From: Aureimonas sp. Leaf324 | Lineage (GTDB): Bacteria; Pseudomonadota; Alphaproteobacteria; Rhizobiales; Rhizobiaceae | Length of the DNA: 64,000 nt | Reading direction: 5' to 3' | Assembly: GCF_001423245.1 (NCBI RefSeq) | Contig: NZ_LMOH01000004.1 | Coordinates: 1-64,000 of the forward strand | In this document: in pieces, positions 48,279 through 59,117 of the stretch | How the letters are laid out: every line of letters begins with the position of its first letter | How positions within the stretch are numbered: position 1 is the first letter of the stretch | Notes under the pieces: generated by a model | Seen by the model: only the letters and a program-made list of their open reading frames with translations | The model's database searches: none | What the model was told of the DNA's origin: nothing | Translations under genes and position numbers: made by a program

Positions 48279-49325
48279 TTGGCACAAAAGAAGGCGCACG
48301 AGGTCGACGCCTTCCTGTCGCGGCCCGACACGTCGTTTCCCGTTCTCCTCCTCTACGGCCCCGATCCCGGCCTCGTGTCGGAGCGGGCCGAGACGGTGGT
48401 GAAGCACTCCGGCGTGCCCGCGAGCGACCCGTTCTCGCATGTCGTCCTGCAGGCCGAGGATCTCGAGCGCGACATCGGCCGCCTGTTCGACGAGGCGCGC
48501 ACGGTCTCGCTCTTCGGCGGCCGCCGCCTCCTGCGCGTCAAGGGCGCGGGCAACGGCCGGAACCTCGCCGACGCGGTGGCGGACCTTGCCGCCGATCCGC
48601 CGGCCGACTGCACCATCCTGATCGAGGCGGGGGACCTCAAGAAAAGTGCGCCCCTGCGCACGCAGGTGGAGCGTGGGCGCGCCGCCATGGCGTTGCCCTG
48701 CTACCAGGACGAGGACAAGGCGCTCGACCGGATGATCGACGAGGAGCTGGCGGCAGCCGGCCTGTCGATGGACCGCGCGACGCGCGAGATGCTGCGCGCC
48801 CGGCTCGGCGCCGACCGGCTGGCCTCGCGCGGCGAGGTGCGCAAGCTCTGCCTCTACGCGCTCGGCAAGGGCCAGATCGCGGAGGAGGACATTGAGGCGA
48901 TTGTCGGCGACGTGTCGGCGGAGACCGTCGACGAAGCGGTGGATGCGGCGGCCAGCGGCGAGGTCCGACGGCTGCCCGAACTCATCGGCCGCCTCGTCTC
49001 GTCGGGCACCTCGACCTTCCAGCTGCACGGCGCGCTCCTGCGCTTCTTCCAGGGGCTGCAGGTGATGCGCGGCGAGGTGGAGACGAAGGGCACCCCGATC
49101 TCGGCGGTGGTCGAGCGCCGCCGCCCGCATTTTCGCCGTCGCCCCGCGATGGAGGCCGCGCTCGGCGCCTGGGACGGGGCGGGGATCGCCGCGGTCCTCA
49201 GCCGTCTCGAGCACGACATCCTCCTGTCGCGGCGGGAAGCGGCGCTCGCCGTGACCGTGATGCGTCGCAGCCTGATCGAGATCGGCGTCGAGGCCGCGCG
49301 GCGACGCGCCCGCGCGCGCCGCTGA
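48279..49325 (+). CDS. holA: DNA polymerase III subunit delta
   Basis: A 348-aa clamp-loader subunit. The N-terminal AAA-like domain (LLLYGPDPGLVSERAETV) lacks a true Walker A motif, as expected for delta. Middle and C-terminal helical domains follow, with SVDEAVDAAASG-type helices (ETVDEAVDAAASGEV) and LLRFFQGLQVM. It opens the beta clamp during loading. It starts with TTG at 48279 after GGGGCGGGGG. It is cotranscribed with leuS and lptE. Confidence 0.9.
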   Translation: MAQKKAHEVDAFLSRPDTSFPVLLLYGPDPGLVSERAETVVKHSGVPASDPFSHVVLQAEDLERDIGRLFDEARTVSLFGGRRLLRVKGAGNGRNLADAVADLAADPPADCTILIEAGDLKKSAPLRTQVERGRAAMALPCYQDEDKALDRMIDEELAAAGLSMDRATREMLRARLGADRLASRGEVRKLCLYALGKGQIAEEDIEAIVGDVSAETVDEAVDAAASGEVRRLPELIGRLVSSGTSTFQLHGALLRFFQGLQVMRGEVETKGTPISAVVERRRPHFRRRPAMEAALGAWDGAGIAAVLSRLEHDILLSRREAALAVTVMRRSLIEIGVEAARRRARARR

Positions 49326-49481
49326 GAGGCTGTCGGTCGCTTATCGGCCCATTCAAGCACGTTTACGCGCAAAAGATTTCATCGGACCGCAAATCCGACG
49401 ATCTCACGCGCCGCGAATATGCTTTAACAGGCGGACGAACGGGCCGGGAGGATCGGCTCGGGACTTTGGGGGAGGATGACA

Positions 49482-50525
49482 ATGGAATACCGCACGCTCG
49501 GGCGATCGGGACTGAAGGTCTCGGCGCTCACCATGGGCACCATGACGTTCGGCGGCGCCGGCGTCTTCGGCAGCGTCGGCTCGACCGGCACCGACGAGGC
49601 GAGGGGGCTGATCCATCTGTGCCTCGACGCCGGCATCAATCTCATCGACACCGCCAACATGTATTCCAACGGCCTGTCGGAGGAGATCATCGGCGATGTC
49701 CTCGGGGCTAAGCGCCCGAACGACGTGCTTCTCGCCTCCAAGGTCCGCATGCGCATCGGCGAGGGACCGAACGACGAGGGCCTGTCGCGCCATCACGTGA
49801 TCCGCGAGTGCGAGCGCTCGCTGAAGCGCCTGAAGACCGACGTCATCGACATCTACTACTGCCACGAATGGGACGGCACGACGCCGCTCGAAGAGACGAT
49901 CGCCGCGCTCGACACGCTCGTCAGCCAAGGCAAGATCCGCTACATCGGCTGCTCCAACTATTCGGCCTGGCAGGTGATGAAGGGGCTCGGCATCTCCGAC
50001 CTCCACCATCATCCGCGCTACATCACCCAGCAGATTCACTACACGCTGGAAGCGCGCGAGGCCGAGTACGAGCTTCTGCCGCTCTCGGTCGACCAGGGCC
50101 TCGGCGTCCTCGTCTGGAGCCCGCTCGCCGGCGGCCTCCTGTCGGGCAAGCATCGCCGCGGCGCCTCGGCGGAAGGCTCGCGCCTCACCGCCGGCTGGAC
50201 CGAGCCGCCGATCCGCGACGAGGATCGCCTGTGGCGTATCGTCGACGTCCTCGTCGAGATCGGGGAGGGCAGGGGGGTCTCGGCCGCGCAGGTCGCGCTG
50301 GCATGGCTGCTCGGCCGCCCGGCCGTCGCCTCGCTGGTGATCGGTGGTCGCCGCGAGGACCAGTTCCGCGACAACATCGCCGCCGCCTCGCTAAAGCTCA
50401 CCGACGACGAGCGCCAGCGCCTCGATGCGGTGAGCCGCCCGCCCGTGCTCTATCCCTACTGGCACCAGTACAACACGGCGCGCGACCGCTTCGGCCCCGC
50501 CGACCGGGTGATCGACCACGGCTGA
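49482..50525 (+). CDS. Aldo/keto reductase
   Basis: A 347-aa TIM-barrel oxidoreductase. It has the AKR tetrad: Asp and Tyr in LIDTANMYSNGLSEEIIG, Lys in DVLLASKVRM and His in IDIYYCHEWDG. NADPH-binding segments WSPLAGGLLSGKHRRG and ASLVIGGRREDQFRDNI are near the end. The class is AKR11/12-like (general stress or sugar-aldehyde reductases); the substrate is unknown. The ATG at 49482 fits the GGGGGAGG ribosome-binding site better than the ATG at 49476, which sits on it. Confidence 0.88.
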   Translation: MEYRTLGRSGLKVSALTMGTMTFGGAGVFGSVGSTGTDEARGLIHLCLDAGINLIDTANMYSNGLSEEIIGDVLGAKRPNDVLLASKVRMRIGEGPNDEGLSRHHVIRECERSLKRLKTDVIDIYYCHEWDGTTPLEETIAALDTLVSQGKIRYIGCSNYSAWQVMKGLGISDLHHHPRYITQQIHYTLEAREAEYELLPLSVDQGLGVLVWSPLAGGLLSGKHRRGASAEGSRLTAGWTEPPIRDEDRLWRIVDVLVEIGEGRGVSAAQVALAWLLGRPAVASLVIGGRREDQFRDNIAAASLKLTDDERQRLDAVSRPPVLYPYWHQYNTARDRFGPADRVIDHG

Positions 50526-50532
50526 CGCGACG

Positions 50533-50555
50533 GGGCGCCGGCTCGACCGGCGCCC
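50533..50555 (+). terminator. Terminator after the aldo/keto reductase gene
   Basis: Perfect 9-bp arms GGGCGCCGG / CCGGCGCCC with a 5-base loop, eight bases after the stop. Confidence 0.65.
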
Positions 50556-50685
50556 ACCCTCCGTCAGGTCGGTCCTGCCGGGGAACCGCGTTGCTCAGAA
50601 CGGTCGCGGATAGCAATCGCAACGACTTGCCCGCGCGGCGCCGTCGCGGCATCGTCACGTCCGCCTCATTCGATACGGGACAACG

Positions 50686-51090
50686 ATGCGACTCGCCCTG
50701 ACCGCCGCCACGCTCCTCGCCCTCGCGCTTCCCGCCATAGCCGAGGAGATCGACTGCACCGACCCGCAGACCCAGACGGACATGACGCTGTGCGCGCAGG
50801 CCGATCTCGACACGGCCGACGAGACGCTGAACGCGCTCTACGCCAAGGTGCGCGAGCGGCTGAAGGGCGAGGACGAGAGGCTGACGGCCCTGCGTGACGC
50901 GCAGCGGGCCTGGATCGCTTACCGCGACAGCGAATGCGCCTTCCGCTCCTCCGCGGTGGATGGCGGCAGCGCGCAGCCGATGGTCGAGGCCCAGTGCAAG
51001 AGCGAGAAGACCGCGCGCCGCAGCGCCGATCTTCAGGACTATCTCGACTGCGAAGAGGGCGACATGGCCTGCCCGCTTCCGGCCGAGTAA
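50686..51090 (+). CDS. LprI-type (DUF1311) exported protein
   Basis: A 134-aa protein with a signal peptide (cleavage after PAIA, about residue 19). The mature domain is helical with conserved cysteines: EIDCTDPQTQTDMTLCA, ALYAKVRERL, LRDAQRAWIAYRDSECAF and QCKSEKTARRSADL. The family includes mycobacterial LprI, an inhibitor of lysozyme. In proteobacteria the role is mostly untested. It converges on parB with a 6-base gap. Confidence 0.85.
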   Translation: MRLALTAATLLALALPAIAEEIDCTDPQTQTDMTLCAQADLDTADETLNALYAKVRERLKGEDERLTALRDAQRAWIAYRDSECAFRSSAVDGGSAQPMVEAQCKSEKTARRSADLQDYLDCEEGDMACPLPAE

Positions 51091-51096
51091 GCCGGC

Positions 51097-52071
51097 TTAC
51101 AGACTGCGGATACGCGGGCCGCCGTCGCCGTCCTTCCGTTCGCCCGCCTGAAGCAGGCGACAGACCGCGTCGAGCTGGTCGAGGTCGCGGAAGGCAAGCT
51201 GCAGCGTGCCGCCTTGGCCCGCCATTTCGATCGACACCGGCAAGCCGAGCGTCTCGGACAGAAGGTCGGCGAGTGCCCGCGCATCCGAGGCCTGCGGCGC
51301 AGCGGGGGCCACCGGCGTGCGGCGGCGCGGGGCGGGCTTCGGGGCAGGGGGCGCATCCGGCCCGCGCGCCAGACTTTCGGCCTCGCGCACGCTCAATCCC
51401 TCGTCGACGATGCGCCGGGCAAAGGCTTCCGGGTCATCCTGCGCCACCGCGGTGCGCGCGGCCCCTGCCGTGAGTTCGCCCCGCTGCACCATGTCCTTGA
51501 CGCTGTCGGGCAGTTTCAGGAGGCGCAGCGTGTTGGCGACGTGGCTGCGGCTTTTGCCCACGACGTCGGCAAGATCGGCCTGCGTGTAGCCGTGTTCGGC
51601 GATCAGCATCTCGTAGCCGAGCGCCTCTTCGATCGGGTCGAGGTCGGCGCGTTGGACGTTCTCGATGATCGCGATCTCGAGCGACTGGCGGTCGGAAATC
51701 TCGCGCAGGACGACCGGGACGTCCTTCAGCGCCGCAGCCTTGGCAGCGCGCCAGCGACGCTCGCCGGCCACGATCTCGAAGCCGCCGGCGCCCTCGACCC
51801 GCCGCACCAGGATCGGCTGCACCACGCCGTGCTGGCGGACCGATGCCGTCAGTTCCTCGAGTTCGGTCTCGTCGAAGTGGCGGCGCGGGTTCTTCGGGTT
51901 CGGCCGGAGCTCTGAGGGCGCGACGCGCCGCTCGCCGACCTGGGCTTCGCGCGCCATCGCGGGGCCCGGAAACGCACTACCCGCCCGCGAGGGCAGGGTC
52001 GAGGAGGCCGAACCGCCGATCAGCGACGCGAGCCCGCGTCCCAGCCTTTGGCGTCCCTTGTCCTCGGTCAT
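51097..52071 (-). CDS. parB: Chromosome partition protein ParB
   Basis: A 324-aa DNA-sliding CTPase. The N-terminal RLGRGLASLIG motif stimulates ParA. The CTP-binding domain has GERRWRA (residues 103-109) and ENVQRADLDPIEEA. The helix-turn-helix is in TQADLADVVGKSRSHVANTLRLL. A Pro-rich linker and a C-terminal dimerisation domain follow. It loads at the parS sites described in this window and spreads to form the partition complex that segregates origins. It lies 67 bases downstream of parA. Confidence 0.96.
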   Translation of the reverse strand: MTEDKGRQRLGRGLASLIGGSASSTLPSRAGSAFPGPAMAREAQVGERRVAPSELRPNPKNPRRHFDETELEELTASVRQHGVVQPILVRRVEGAGGFEIVAGERRWRAAKAAALKDVPVVLREISDRQSLEIAIIENVQRADLDPIEEALGYEMLIAEHGYTQADLADVVGKSRSHVANTLRLLKLPDSVKDMVQRGELTAGAARTAVAQDDPEAFARRIVDEGLSVREAESLARGPDAPPAPKPAPRRRTPVAPAAPQASDARALADLLSETLGLPVSIEMAGQGGTLQLAFRDLDQLDAVCRLLQAGERKDGDGGPRIRSL

Positions 52072-52138
52072 GCGGGGTCTCCTGGTTCAGATGCGGGGGC
52101 GTCTTGCCCGAAATCGATGGGTCGGCGAACCGGACGGG

Positions 52139-52948
52139 TCAGGCGGCGGCGAGATCGCGCTCGCGCTGGATGACCTCGGACGCCAGCCGGATATAGGCCT
52201 GACTGCCCGAACACTTCATGTCGTAGAGGATCGCCGGCTTGCCGAAGCTCGGCGCTTCCGAAACGCGCACGTTGCGCGGGATGATCGTCTCGTAGACGTG
52301 GTCGCCCATGTAGGAACGAACGTCGCGCACCACCTGGCTTGCGAGATTGTTGCGCCCGTCGAACATCGTCAGCACGATCCCGTGCAGGGACAGCGCAGGG
52401 TTCAAGGTGTCGCGCACCTGCTCCACCGTTTCCAGAAGCTGGCTGAGACCTTCCAGCGCGAAAAACTCGCACTGGAGCGGCACCAGGATCGCATCGGCCG
52501 CGGCCATGGCGTTGACGGTGAGAAGGTTCAGCGACGGCGGGCAGTCGACCAGCACGAAATCGAAGCGCGCGGTCTCCTCGACATGGAAATGCAGCGCGTC
52601 GCGCAGGCGATAGGCGCGGCTGGCCGCGGTCGAGATCTCCATCTCGACGCCCAGAAGATCGAGCGTCGAGGGGATGACCCAGAGGTTCGGGACGGCCGTC
52701 TCCATCGCCGCATCGGTGACCGACGCGCTTTCGACCAGCACGTCGTAGGACGACACCGCGCGGTCCTCGCGATCGATGCCGAGGCCCGTCGAGGCGTTGC
52801 CCTGCGGATCGAGGTCGATCAGCAGCGTGCGCTTGCCGATGGCGGCCAGCGCCGTCGCGAGGTTGATGGCGGTCGTCGTCTTGCCGACGCCGCCCTTCTG
52901 GTTCGCAACCGTGATGACCCGCATGCGCGGGACGGAAAGCGTGTCCAT
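52139..52948 (-). CDS. parA: Chromosome partition ATPase ParA
   Basis: A 269-aa deviant-Walker ATPase. It has KGGVGKTT (residues 18-25, with signature lysine K18), the switch region LIDLDPQGNASTGLG and VDCPPSLNLLTVNA. It forms the nucleoid-bound gradient that moves ParB-parS complexes. ATG at 52948 (MDTLSVP) is preferred because GGAG lies nine bases upstream. ATG at 52924 is internal. It is followed by parB and preceded by rsmG and mnmG, the standard origin-proximal cluster. Confidence 0.95.
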   Translation of the reverse strand: MDTLSVPRMRVITVANQKGGVGKTTTAINLATALAAIGKRTLLIDLDPQGNASTGLGIDREDRAVSSYDVLVESASVTDAAMETAVPNLWVIPSTLDLLGVEMEISTAASRAYRLRDALHFHVEETARFDFVLVDCPPSLNLLTVNAMAAADAILVPLQCEFFALEGLSQLLETVEQVRDTLNPALSLHGIVLTMFDGRNNLASQVVRDVRSYMGDHVYETIIPRNVRVSEAPSFGKPAILYDMKCSGSQAYIRLASEVIQRERDLAAA

Positions 52949-53011
52949 CGTGTCAACTCCACCCGGGTCTGGCCAGGCCGGATCCATGCCTTCGGTTGCG
53001 GGTCGCGATCC

Positions 53012-53674
53012 CTAGCGGGCCGCCAGGCGCTCGAGGCGACGGATCTCCAGGAGCACCGAGCCGTCTTCGACCGGCGAGGCATGCTTTACCATGTCGAAAC
53101 GCCAATGGGCAGCGGCTTGCGCGATCTCGCTCTCGTGAGTGCGTCCCTTGAGGAACCAGTAGACGGTGTCCGGCCGCGTATGAGGCGCGACGAGCGCGAA
53201 GAGATCGTCGAGCGAGGCGAGCGCACGCGCGCTGATCGCCTCGACGGCGGACAGGACCGAACCGCAGTCCTCGATCCGTTCGGCGTGGACCGTCGCGGGA
53301 AGCGCAAGCTCGCGCGCCACCGTGCGCAGGAACGCCGCCTTCTTGGCGTTGCTCTCGACGAGATGCACCTCGCCGCCCTCGCGCTCGGCCATGAGGATCG
53401 CGAGGATCAGCCCCGGCAGTCCGGCGCCCGAACCGAGATCCGCCCAGCGCGAGATGCCCCTGGCGCGTTCGCCGAGCACCAGCCCGTCCTCGACATGCCG
53501 GGTCCAGATTTCCGGGATCGTCGCCGGCGAGACGAGGTTGATGCTCTTCTGCCAGGTCCGCAGCAGGGCGACATAGGCGTCGAGCCGTTCCCCTGTTTCA
53601 CGTGAAACAGCGTGCCGCGACAGGACGAGCGCGCGCTCCTCGGCGAGCTTCGCCTCCGTCGCGGCCTTGCCCAT
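53012..53674 (-). CDS. rsmG: 16S rRNA (guanine-N7) methyltransferase RsmG
   Basis: A 220-aa SAM methyltransferase (GidB). It has LLRTWQKSINLVSPATIPEIW, the SAM site WADLGSGAGLPGLILAI and VHLVESNAKKAAFLRTVA. It methylates G527 of 16S rRNA, and its loss gives streptomycin resistance in many bacteria. ATG at 53674 is adopted. An open reading upstream (TTG 53788) would overlap the mnmG end. A perfect parS site encodes its VSRET peptide. Confidence 0.92.
   Translation of the reverse strand: MGKAATEAKLAEERALVLSRHAVSRETGERLDAYVALLRTWQKSINLVSPATIPEIWTRHVEDGLVLGERARGISRWADLGSGAGLPGLILAILMAEREGGEVHLVESNAKKAAFLRTVARELALPATVHAERIEDCGSVLSAVEAISARALASLDDLFALVAPHTRPDTVYWFLKGRTHESEIAQAAAHWRFDMVKHASPVEDGSVLLEIRRLERLAAR
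53594..53609. other. parS: parS site 4, inside rsmG
   Basis: Perfect 16-bp palindrome TGTTTCACGTGAAACA within rsmG, 0.65 kb from parA and about 8 kb from the proposed oriC. It is the only one of the four sites with a full 16-bp match, and is likely the primary nucleation site. Confidence 0.95.
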
Positions 53675-53735
53675 CTTCGGCTTGGGCGCGGGGCGCTGTA
53701 CGTCGGTCGGCTTGCGGGGCGGTGGGCCCCGGCGG

Positions 53736-55619
53736 TCACGCGGCGCGGGCAAGGTCTTGCTTTCGAAGAGCGACAAGAAGGAGCGCAAGCGCCGTCGGGG
53801 TCATGCCGTCGATGCGCTCGGCCTCGGCAAGGCTCGCCGGTCGGCGCTCGACCAGCTTCTGACGAAGCTCGTTGGACAGGCCCTTGATCCCGGCGAAGTC
53901 GAACCCCGCCGGAAAGACCTTCGCCTCGTCGCGCTTCAGCTGCATCTGGTCGCGGCGCTGGCGATCGAGATAGACATCGTAGCCCGCCTCGATCTCGATC
54001 CGTTCCCGAACCGATCCCTGGATCGCCTCGAGTTCCGGCCAGACTTCGGTCAGGTCGTCGAAGCCGATATCGGCGTGCGAGAGGAGCACCCAGGCCGAAC
54101 GGGTGCGCCCGTCCTGATTCACCGGCAGACCCTTGCGGGCCGCCTCGCTGCTCGTCAGGGTCAGGGCTTCCAGCGTGGCGCGCGCGGCGCCAAGCGCCGC
54201 CTCGCTGGCCTCGAACGCCGCACGGCGTTCGCTGTCGGCCAGTCCCCATTCCATGCCGAGCGGGGTCAGGCGGCGGTCGGCATTGTCGGCGCGCAGGCTC
54301 AGGCGGAACTCGGCGCGGCTCGTGAACATGCGATAGGGCTCGGTGACGCCGGTGCGCGTCAGGTCGTCCACCATCACGCCGAGATAGGCATCGGCACGAT
54401 CGATCACGACGGGCTCGGCCCCGCCGGCACGCCGCGCCGCGTTGAGGCCGGCGAGCAACCCTTGCGCCGCCGCCTCCTCGTAGCCGGTGGTGCCGTTGAT
54501 CTGCCCCGCCAGGAACAGGCCGGGCACGGCTCGAACCTCCAGCGCCCGCGTCAGCTCGCGCGGGTCGACATGGTCGTATTCGATGGCATAGCCGGGTTTC
54601 AACACCTCGACCTTTTCGAGGCCCGGCAGCGAGCGCAGGAACGCCTCCTGCACATCTGCTGGCAGCGAGGTCGACAGGCCGTTGGGATAGACGGTCGCAT
54701 CGTCGAGGCCTTCCGGCTCGAGGAACACCTGATGGCCGTCGCGGTCGCCGAACTTGACGATCTTGTCCTCGATCGACGGGCAGTAGCGCGGGCCGACCCC
54801 TTCGATCTCGCCGGAATAGAGCGCCGAGCGATGGAGGTTGTCGCGGATGATGCGGTGCGTCTCCGGTGTCGTGCGGGTGATGCCGCAGTCGATCTGCGGG
54901 TTCGCGATCTCGGTCGTCAGGTAGGAGAACGGGTAGGGCTCGGCGTCGGGACCCTGCCGGTCGAGCGAGGCCCAGTCGATCGTCGTGCCGTCGAGCCGCG
55001 CGGGCGTGCCCGTCTTCAGGCGGCCGAGGCGGAGCCCCAGGCGGCGCAGCGTGGCGGAGAGGCCGAGCGACGGCTTCTCACCGACGCGCCCCGCCGGGAT
55101 CTTCTCCGTGCCGATATGGATGAGCCCGTTGAGAAACGTGCCGGTGGTCAGCACCGCCGCGCCGCAGGCGATCCGGCGGCCATCGTCGAGGACCACGGCC
55201 GCAACGCGCCCGGCTGCATCGAACTCAAGATGGAAGGCGTCGCCCTCGACGACGGACAGCCCGTCCTGCGCGCGCACCGCGGCCTGGACGGCCGCCTTGT
55301 AGAGCTTGCGGTCGGCCTGCGTGCGCGGGCCCCGGACGGCGGGTCCCTTGCGCCGGTTGAGAAGGCGAAACTGGATGCCGCCGCGATCGGCCGCCCGGCC
55401 CATCACACCGCCGAGCGCATCGATCTCGCGCACGAGATGGCCCTTGCCGATCCCGCCGATCGCCGGATTGCAGCTCATCGCGCCCACAGTCTCAAAGGCA
55501 TGCGTCAGAAGGATCGTCGCCGCGCCCGTACGCGCGGAGGCGCAGGCCGCCTCGACGCCCGCATGGCCGCCGCCGATCACCACGACGTCGGCGGAAACAT
55601 CCATTGGTTTCTGTGTCAT
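53736..55619 (-). CDS. mnmG: tRNA uridine-5-carboxymethylaminomethyl modification enzyme MnmG
   Basis: A 627-aa FAD protein (GidA). It has the N-terminal dinucleotide motif [51 protein letters not shown], the [14 protein letters not shown] motif and a helical C-terminal domain that ends [13 protein letters not shown]. With MnmE it installs cmnm5U34 in tRNAs. It lies between mnmE upstream and rsmG downstream on the same strand. The start at 55619 (MTQKPMD) lacks a clear ribosome-binding site, and 55604 is possible. Confidence 0.95.
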   Translation of the reverse strand: MTQKPMDVSADVVVIGGGHAGVEAACASARTGAATILLTHAFETVGAMSCNPAIGGIGKGHLVREIDALGGVMGRAADRGGIQFRLLNRRKGPAVRGPRTQADRKLYKAAVQAAVRAQDGLSVVEGDAFHLEFDAAGRVAAVVLDDGRRIACGAAVLTTGTFLNGLIHIGTEKIPAGRVGEKPSLGLSATLRRLGLRLGRLKTGTPARLDGTTIDWASLDRQGPDAEPYPFSYLTTEIANPQIDCGITRTTPETHRIIRDNLHRSALYSGEIEGVGPRYCPSIEDKIVKFGDRDGHQVFLEPEGLDDATVYPNGLSTSLPADVQEAFLRSLPGLEKVEVLKPGYAIEYDHVDPRELTRALEVRAVPGLFLAGQINGTTGYEEAAAQGLLAGLNAARRAGGAEPVVIDRADAYLGVMVDDLTRTGVTEPYRMFTSRAEFRLSLRADNADRRLTPLGMEWGLADSERRAAFEASEAALGAARATLEALTLTSSEAARKGLPVNQDGRTRSAWVLLSHADIGFDDLTEVWPELEAIQGSVRERIEIEAGYDVYLDRQRRDQMQLKRDEAKVFPAGFDFAGIKGLSNELRQKLVERRPASLAEAERIDGMTPTALALLLVALRKQDLARAA

Positions 55620-55733
55620 GGGACGGGTTAAGCCGCAGCGGACCGAGACTGTCAATCGAGGCCGATCAGGCCGCACCTGCAAGCCGAGCCGCAAGTCGCT
55701 CGGCCTGCCCGTTCTCCACCCGCACCTCCGGCC

Positions 55734-57044
55734 TCACTTCCCGATGCAGAACTCGCCGAAGATCACGCCGAGAAGGTCCTCGACCCCGGTGCGGCCGGTG
55801 AGGCTTCCCAAGCGGTCGGCGGCAAGGCGCAGCGTTTCGGCGGCGACCTCGGGCGGCTGGTGCTCGGGATCGTAGGCCTCCAGCCATTCCAACGTGCCGG
55901 CGATGATTTCGCGGTGGCGCAGGCGCGTCGGCACGATCTGGCTGGGATCGCCGGCCTTGTCACGCGCGGCGGCGGTGATCCGATCGAGAAGCTTGCCGAT
56001 CCCGTGGCCATCACGCGCGGAAACCGCGAGGTCGAAGTTTGCCGGCAAACCTTGCGGAGCGAGATCGGACTTGGTGCGAACGTGAAATACCGGCGCGTGG
56101 GTCTCCAGCGTTGCCGTTTCCCCCTCCGGCGCGACGAGATGGAGCACGAGATCGGCCGCGTCGAGCGCCCGGCGCGCGCGCTCGACGCCGATCGCCTCGA
56201 CGACGTCGCCGGTCTCGCGCAGTCCCGCGGTGTCCGACAGGCGCACGGGGATGCCAGTGAGGTCGAGCCGCACTTCGATGACGTCGCGCGTCGTGCCGGG
56301 GATCGCCGAGACGATCGCGACGTCCCGCTCGGCCAGCGCGTTGAGGAGGCTGGACTTACCGGCATTCGGCGCTCCCGCGATCACGACGTGGAAGCCGTCG
56401 CGCCAGATCTCGCCACGCCGTGCGCCAGAGAGGCTCTCGCGCATCTCGGCGGCGAGGCGCCGCACCTCGGCCGAGACGCCCGCCGACACGTCGTCCGCAA
56501 CGTCGCCCTCGTCGGAGAAGTCGAACGCCGCTTCGATCAGTGCCCGCGCCCTGAGGAGCCGCCGCATCCATCCGTCTGCGAGCTGGCGCATGCCGCCCTC
56601 GGCCTGGGCGAGCGCCTGCGCGCGCTGGCCCTCGGTCTCGGCGGCAAGGAGATCGGCAAGCCCTTCCGCTTCCGTCAGATCGATCCGGCCGTTCTCGAAA
56701 GCGCGGCGGGTGAACTCGCCGGCCTCGGCAAGGCGGATGCCGGGCAGGGCGCAGAGCGCGGCCAGCATCGCGCCGGCGACCGCCCGTCCGCCATGGACGT
56801 GAAACTCGGCGAGATCCTCGCCCGAGACCGAACCCGGCGCCGGAAAGAACAGGAGCAGCCCGCGATCGATCGGCGCGCCCGTGCCGTCGCGAAAGGTCCG
56901 GAGGGACGCGCGGCGCGGCTCCGGCACGCCGCCGGCGATCCGCTCCATCGCCAGACGCGCCTGCGAGCCGCTGACCCGCAGAACCGCGATGCCCGCCGGC
57001 AGCGCGCCGGAGGACAGGGCGGCGATCGTGTCCTCAAAGCTCAC
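55734..57044 (-). CDS. mnmE: tRNA modification GTPase MnmE
   Basis: A 436-aa protein. It has an N-terminal folate-binding domain (SSGALPAGIAVLRVSG), a helical middle domain and an inserted G domain with GAPNAGKSSLLNAL, IPGTTRDVIEV and DTAGLRET. The C-terminal CIGK carries the conserved CxGK motif. It is the partner of MnmG in wobble-uridine modification. GTG start at 57044 overlaps the stop of the YbaK-like gene as GTGA, so translation of the two is coupled. Confidence 0.95.
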   Translation of the reverse strand: MSFEDTIAALSSGALPAGIAVLRVSGSQARLAMERIAGGVPEPRRASLRTFRDGTGAPIDRGLLLFFPAPGSVSGEDLAEFHVHGGRAVAGAMLAALCALPGIRLAEAGEFTRRAFENGRIDLTEAEGLADLLAAETEGQRAQALAQAEGGMRQLADGWMRRLLRARALIEAAFDFSDEGDVADDVSAGVSAEVRRLAAEMRESLSGARRGEIWRDGFHVVIAGAPNAGKSSLLNALAERDVAIVSAIPGTTRDVIEVRLDLTGIPVRLSDTAGLRETGDVVEAIGVERARRALDAADLVLHLVAPEGETATLETHAPVFHVRTKSDLAPQGLPANFDLAVSARDGHGIGKLLDRITAAARDKAGDPSQIVPTRLRHREIIAGTLEWLEAYDPEHQPPEVAAETLRLAADRLGSLTGRTGVEDLLGVIFGEFCIGK

Positions 57045-57526
57045 CGGACGGCGATCACGTCGGCGTCGCACGCGATGCGAAGCGCGTCCGGCACGGTCTC
57101 GAAGACGTGGAACGGCGTGCCCGCCGCCGCCCAGACGAAGGGGAAAGCCAGGAGGTCGCGGTCCATGAAGGTGCGCAAGGGGCGCGGGGCGCCGAGCGGC
57201 GCGACGCCGCCGATCGCAAAGCCGGTCACGTCCCGCACGAAGTCGGCGTCCGCCCGGCCGAGCGCCTCGCCGACCACGGTCGCGACCGCCTTCTCGTCCA
57301 CGCGGTTGGCGCCGGACACGAGGAGGAGATAGGGCTCGCCCGTCTCCTTGCCGCGGAACACGAGGCTTTTCACGATCTGGCCGACCGCGACCGAGACGGC
57401 GCGCGCCGCTTCTTCCGCGGTGCGCGCGATGGTTTCCGTTTCCACGACGCGGATGGGCAGGCTTTTCGCGAGCGCCGCGATCTCCACGCGCCGCACGGCA
57501 TCGGGTCGGGTCGGACGATCGGACAT
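57041..57526 (-). CDS. YbaK/EbsC-family aminoacyl-tRNA deacylase-like protein
   Basis: A 161-aa INS-domain protein. It has VAVGQIVKSLVFRGKETGEPYLLLVSGANRVD, FAIGGVAPLGAPRPLRTFMDRDL (family GGVxPxG motif) and PFVWAAAGTPFHVFE. Relatives (YbaK, ProX-type) hydrolyse mischarged Cys- or Ala-tRNA-Pro. The strict four-base overlap with mnmE places two tRNA-quality functions in one unit. Specificity is not predictable. Confidence 0.85.
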   Translation of the reverse strand: MSDRPTRPDAVRRVEIAALAKSLPIRVVETETIARTAEEAARAVSVAVGQIVKSLVFRGKETGEPYLLLVSGANRVDEKAVATVVGEALGRADADFVRDVTGFAIGGVAPLGAPRPLRTFMDRDLLAFPFVWAAAGTPFHVFETVPDALRIACDADVIAVR

Positions 57527-57592
57527 GGCGGCGCGGCCTCGGGCTGGTGGCGTCGCCTCCGGCTCTAGCGCATCGCGGCGCGCGATCCCACG

Positions 57593-57622
57593 AAAAAGGC
57601 CGCCGTGTCGCCACGGCGGCCC
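57593..57622 (-). terminator. Terminator of rho
   Basis: 10-bp arms GGCCGCCGTG / CACGGCGGCC with a TCGC loop. On the minus strand it is followed by TTTTTCG, giving a clear U tract, 26 bases beyond the rho stop. Confidence 0.85.
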
Positions 57623-57647
57623 TTCGATGCGCGCTCGGCCTGCGGCC

Positions 57648-58913
<1,266 letters not shown>

Positions 58914-59077
58914 GTCAAAAGGGCTCCAACCCCATCCGGACCTTCGAAGGGTCGCGCGGCACGGGGGCGTCAACGATCGGGGGATGGGTCAGGCCGGAAC
59001 GAGGATGGACATGTTCGGCTGAACGGGCGGGATCGCAGGCATGGCTGCGTCGCGCCGGAGGCGGGTTACGCGTTCAG

Positions 59078-59106
59078 TCTATAAGGCCGCAGGCGGGCCA
59101 GCGCAA
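59078..59106 (-). promoter_or_regulatory. Sigma70-type promoter of rho
   Basis: On the minus strand TTGCGC (59106-59101), a 17-base spacer and TATAGA (59083-59078), about 165 bases before the rho ATG. The -35 overlaps the 3' side of the gluconokinase intergenic region. Confidence 0.6.
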
Positions 59107-59117
59107 GCGGGCTTCGC

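Noticed and set aside
53675-53788. Upstream extension of RsmG to a TTG start
   Set aside because: Would overlap the mnmG coding end by about 50 bases and adds a Pro/Arg-rich stretch not typical of RsmG. The ATG at 53674 is simpler, although not backed by a strong ribosome-binding site.
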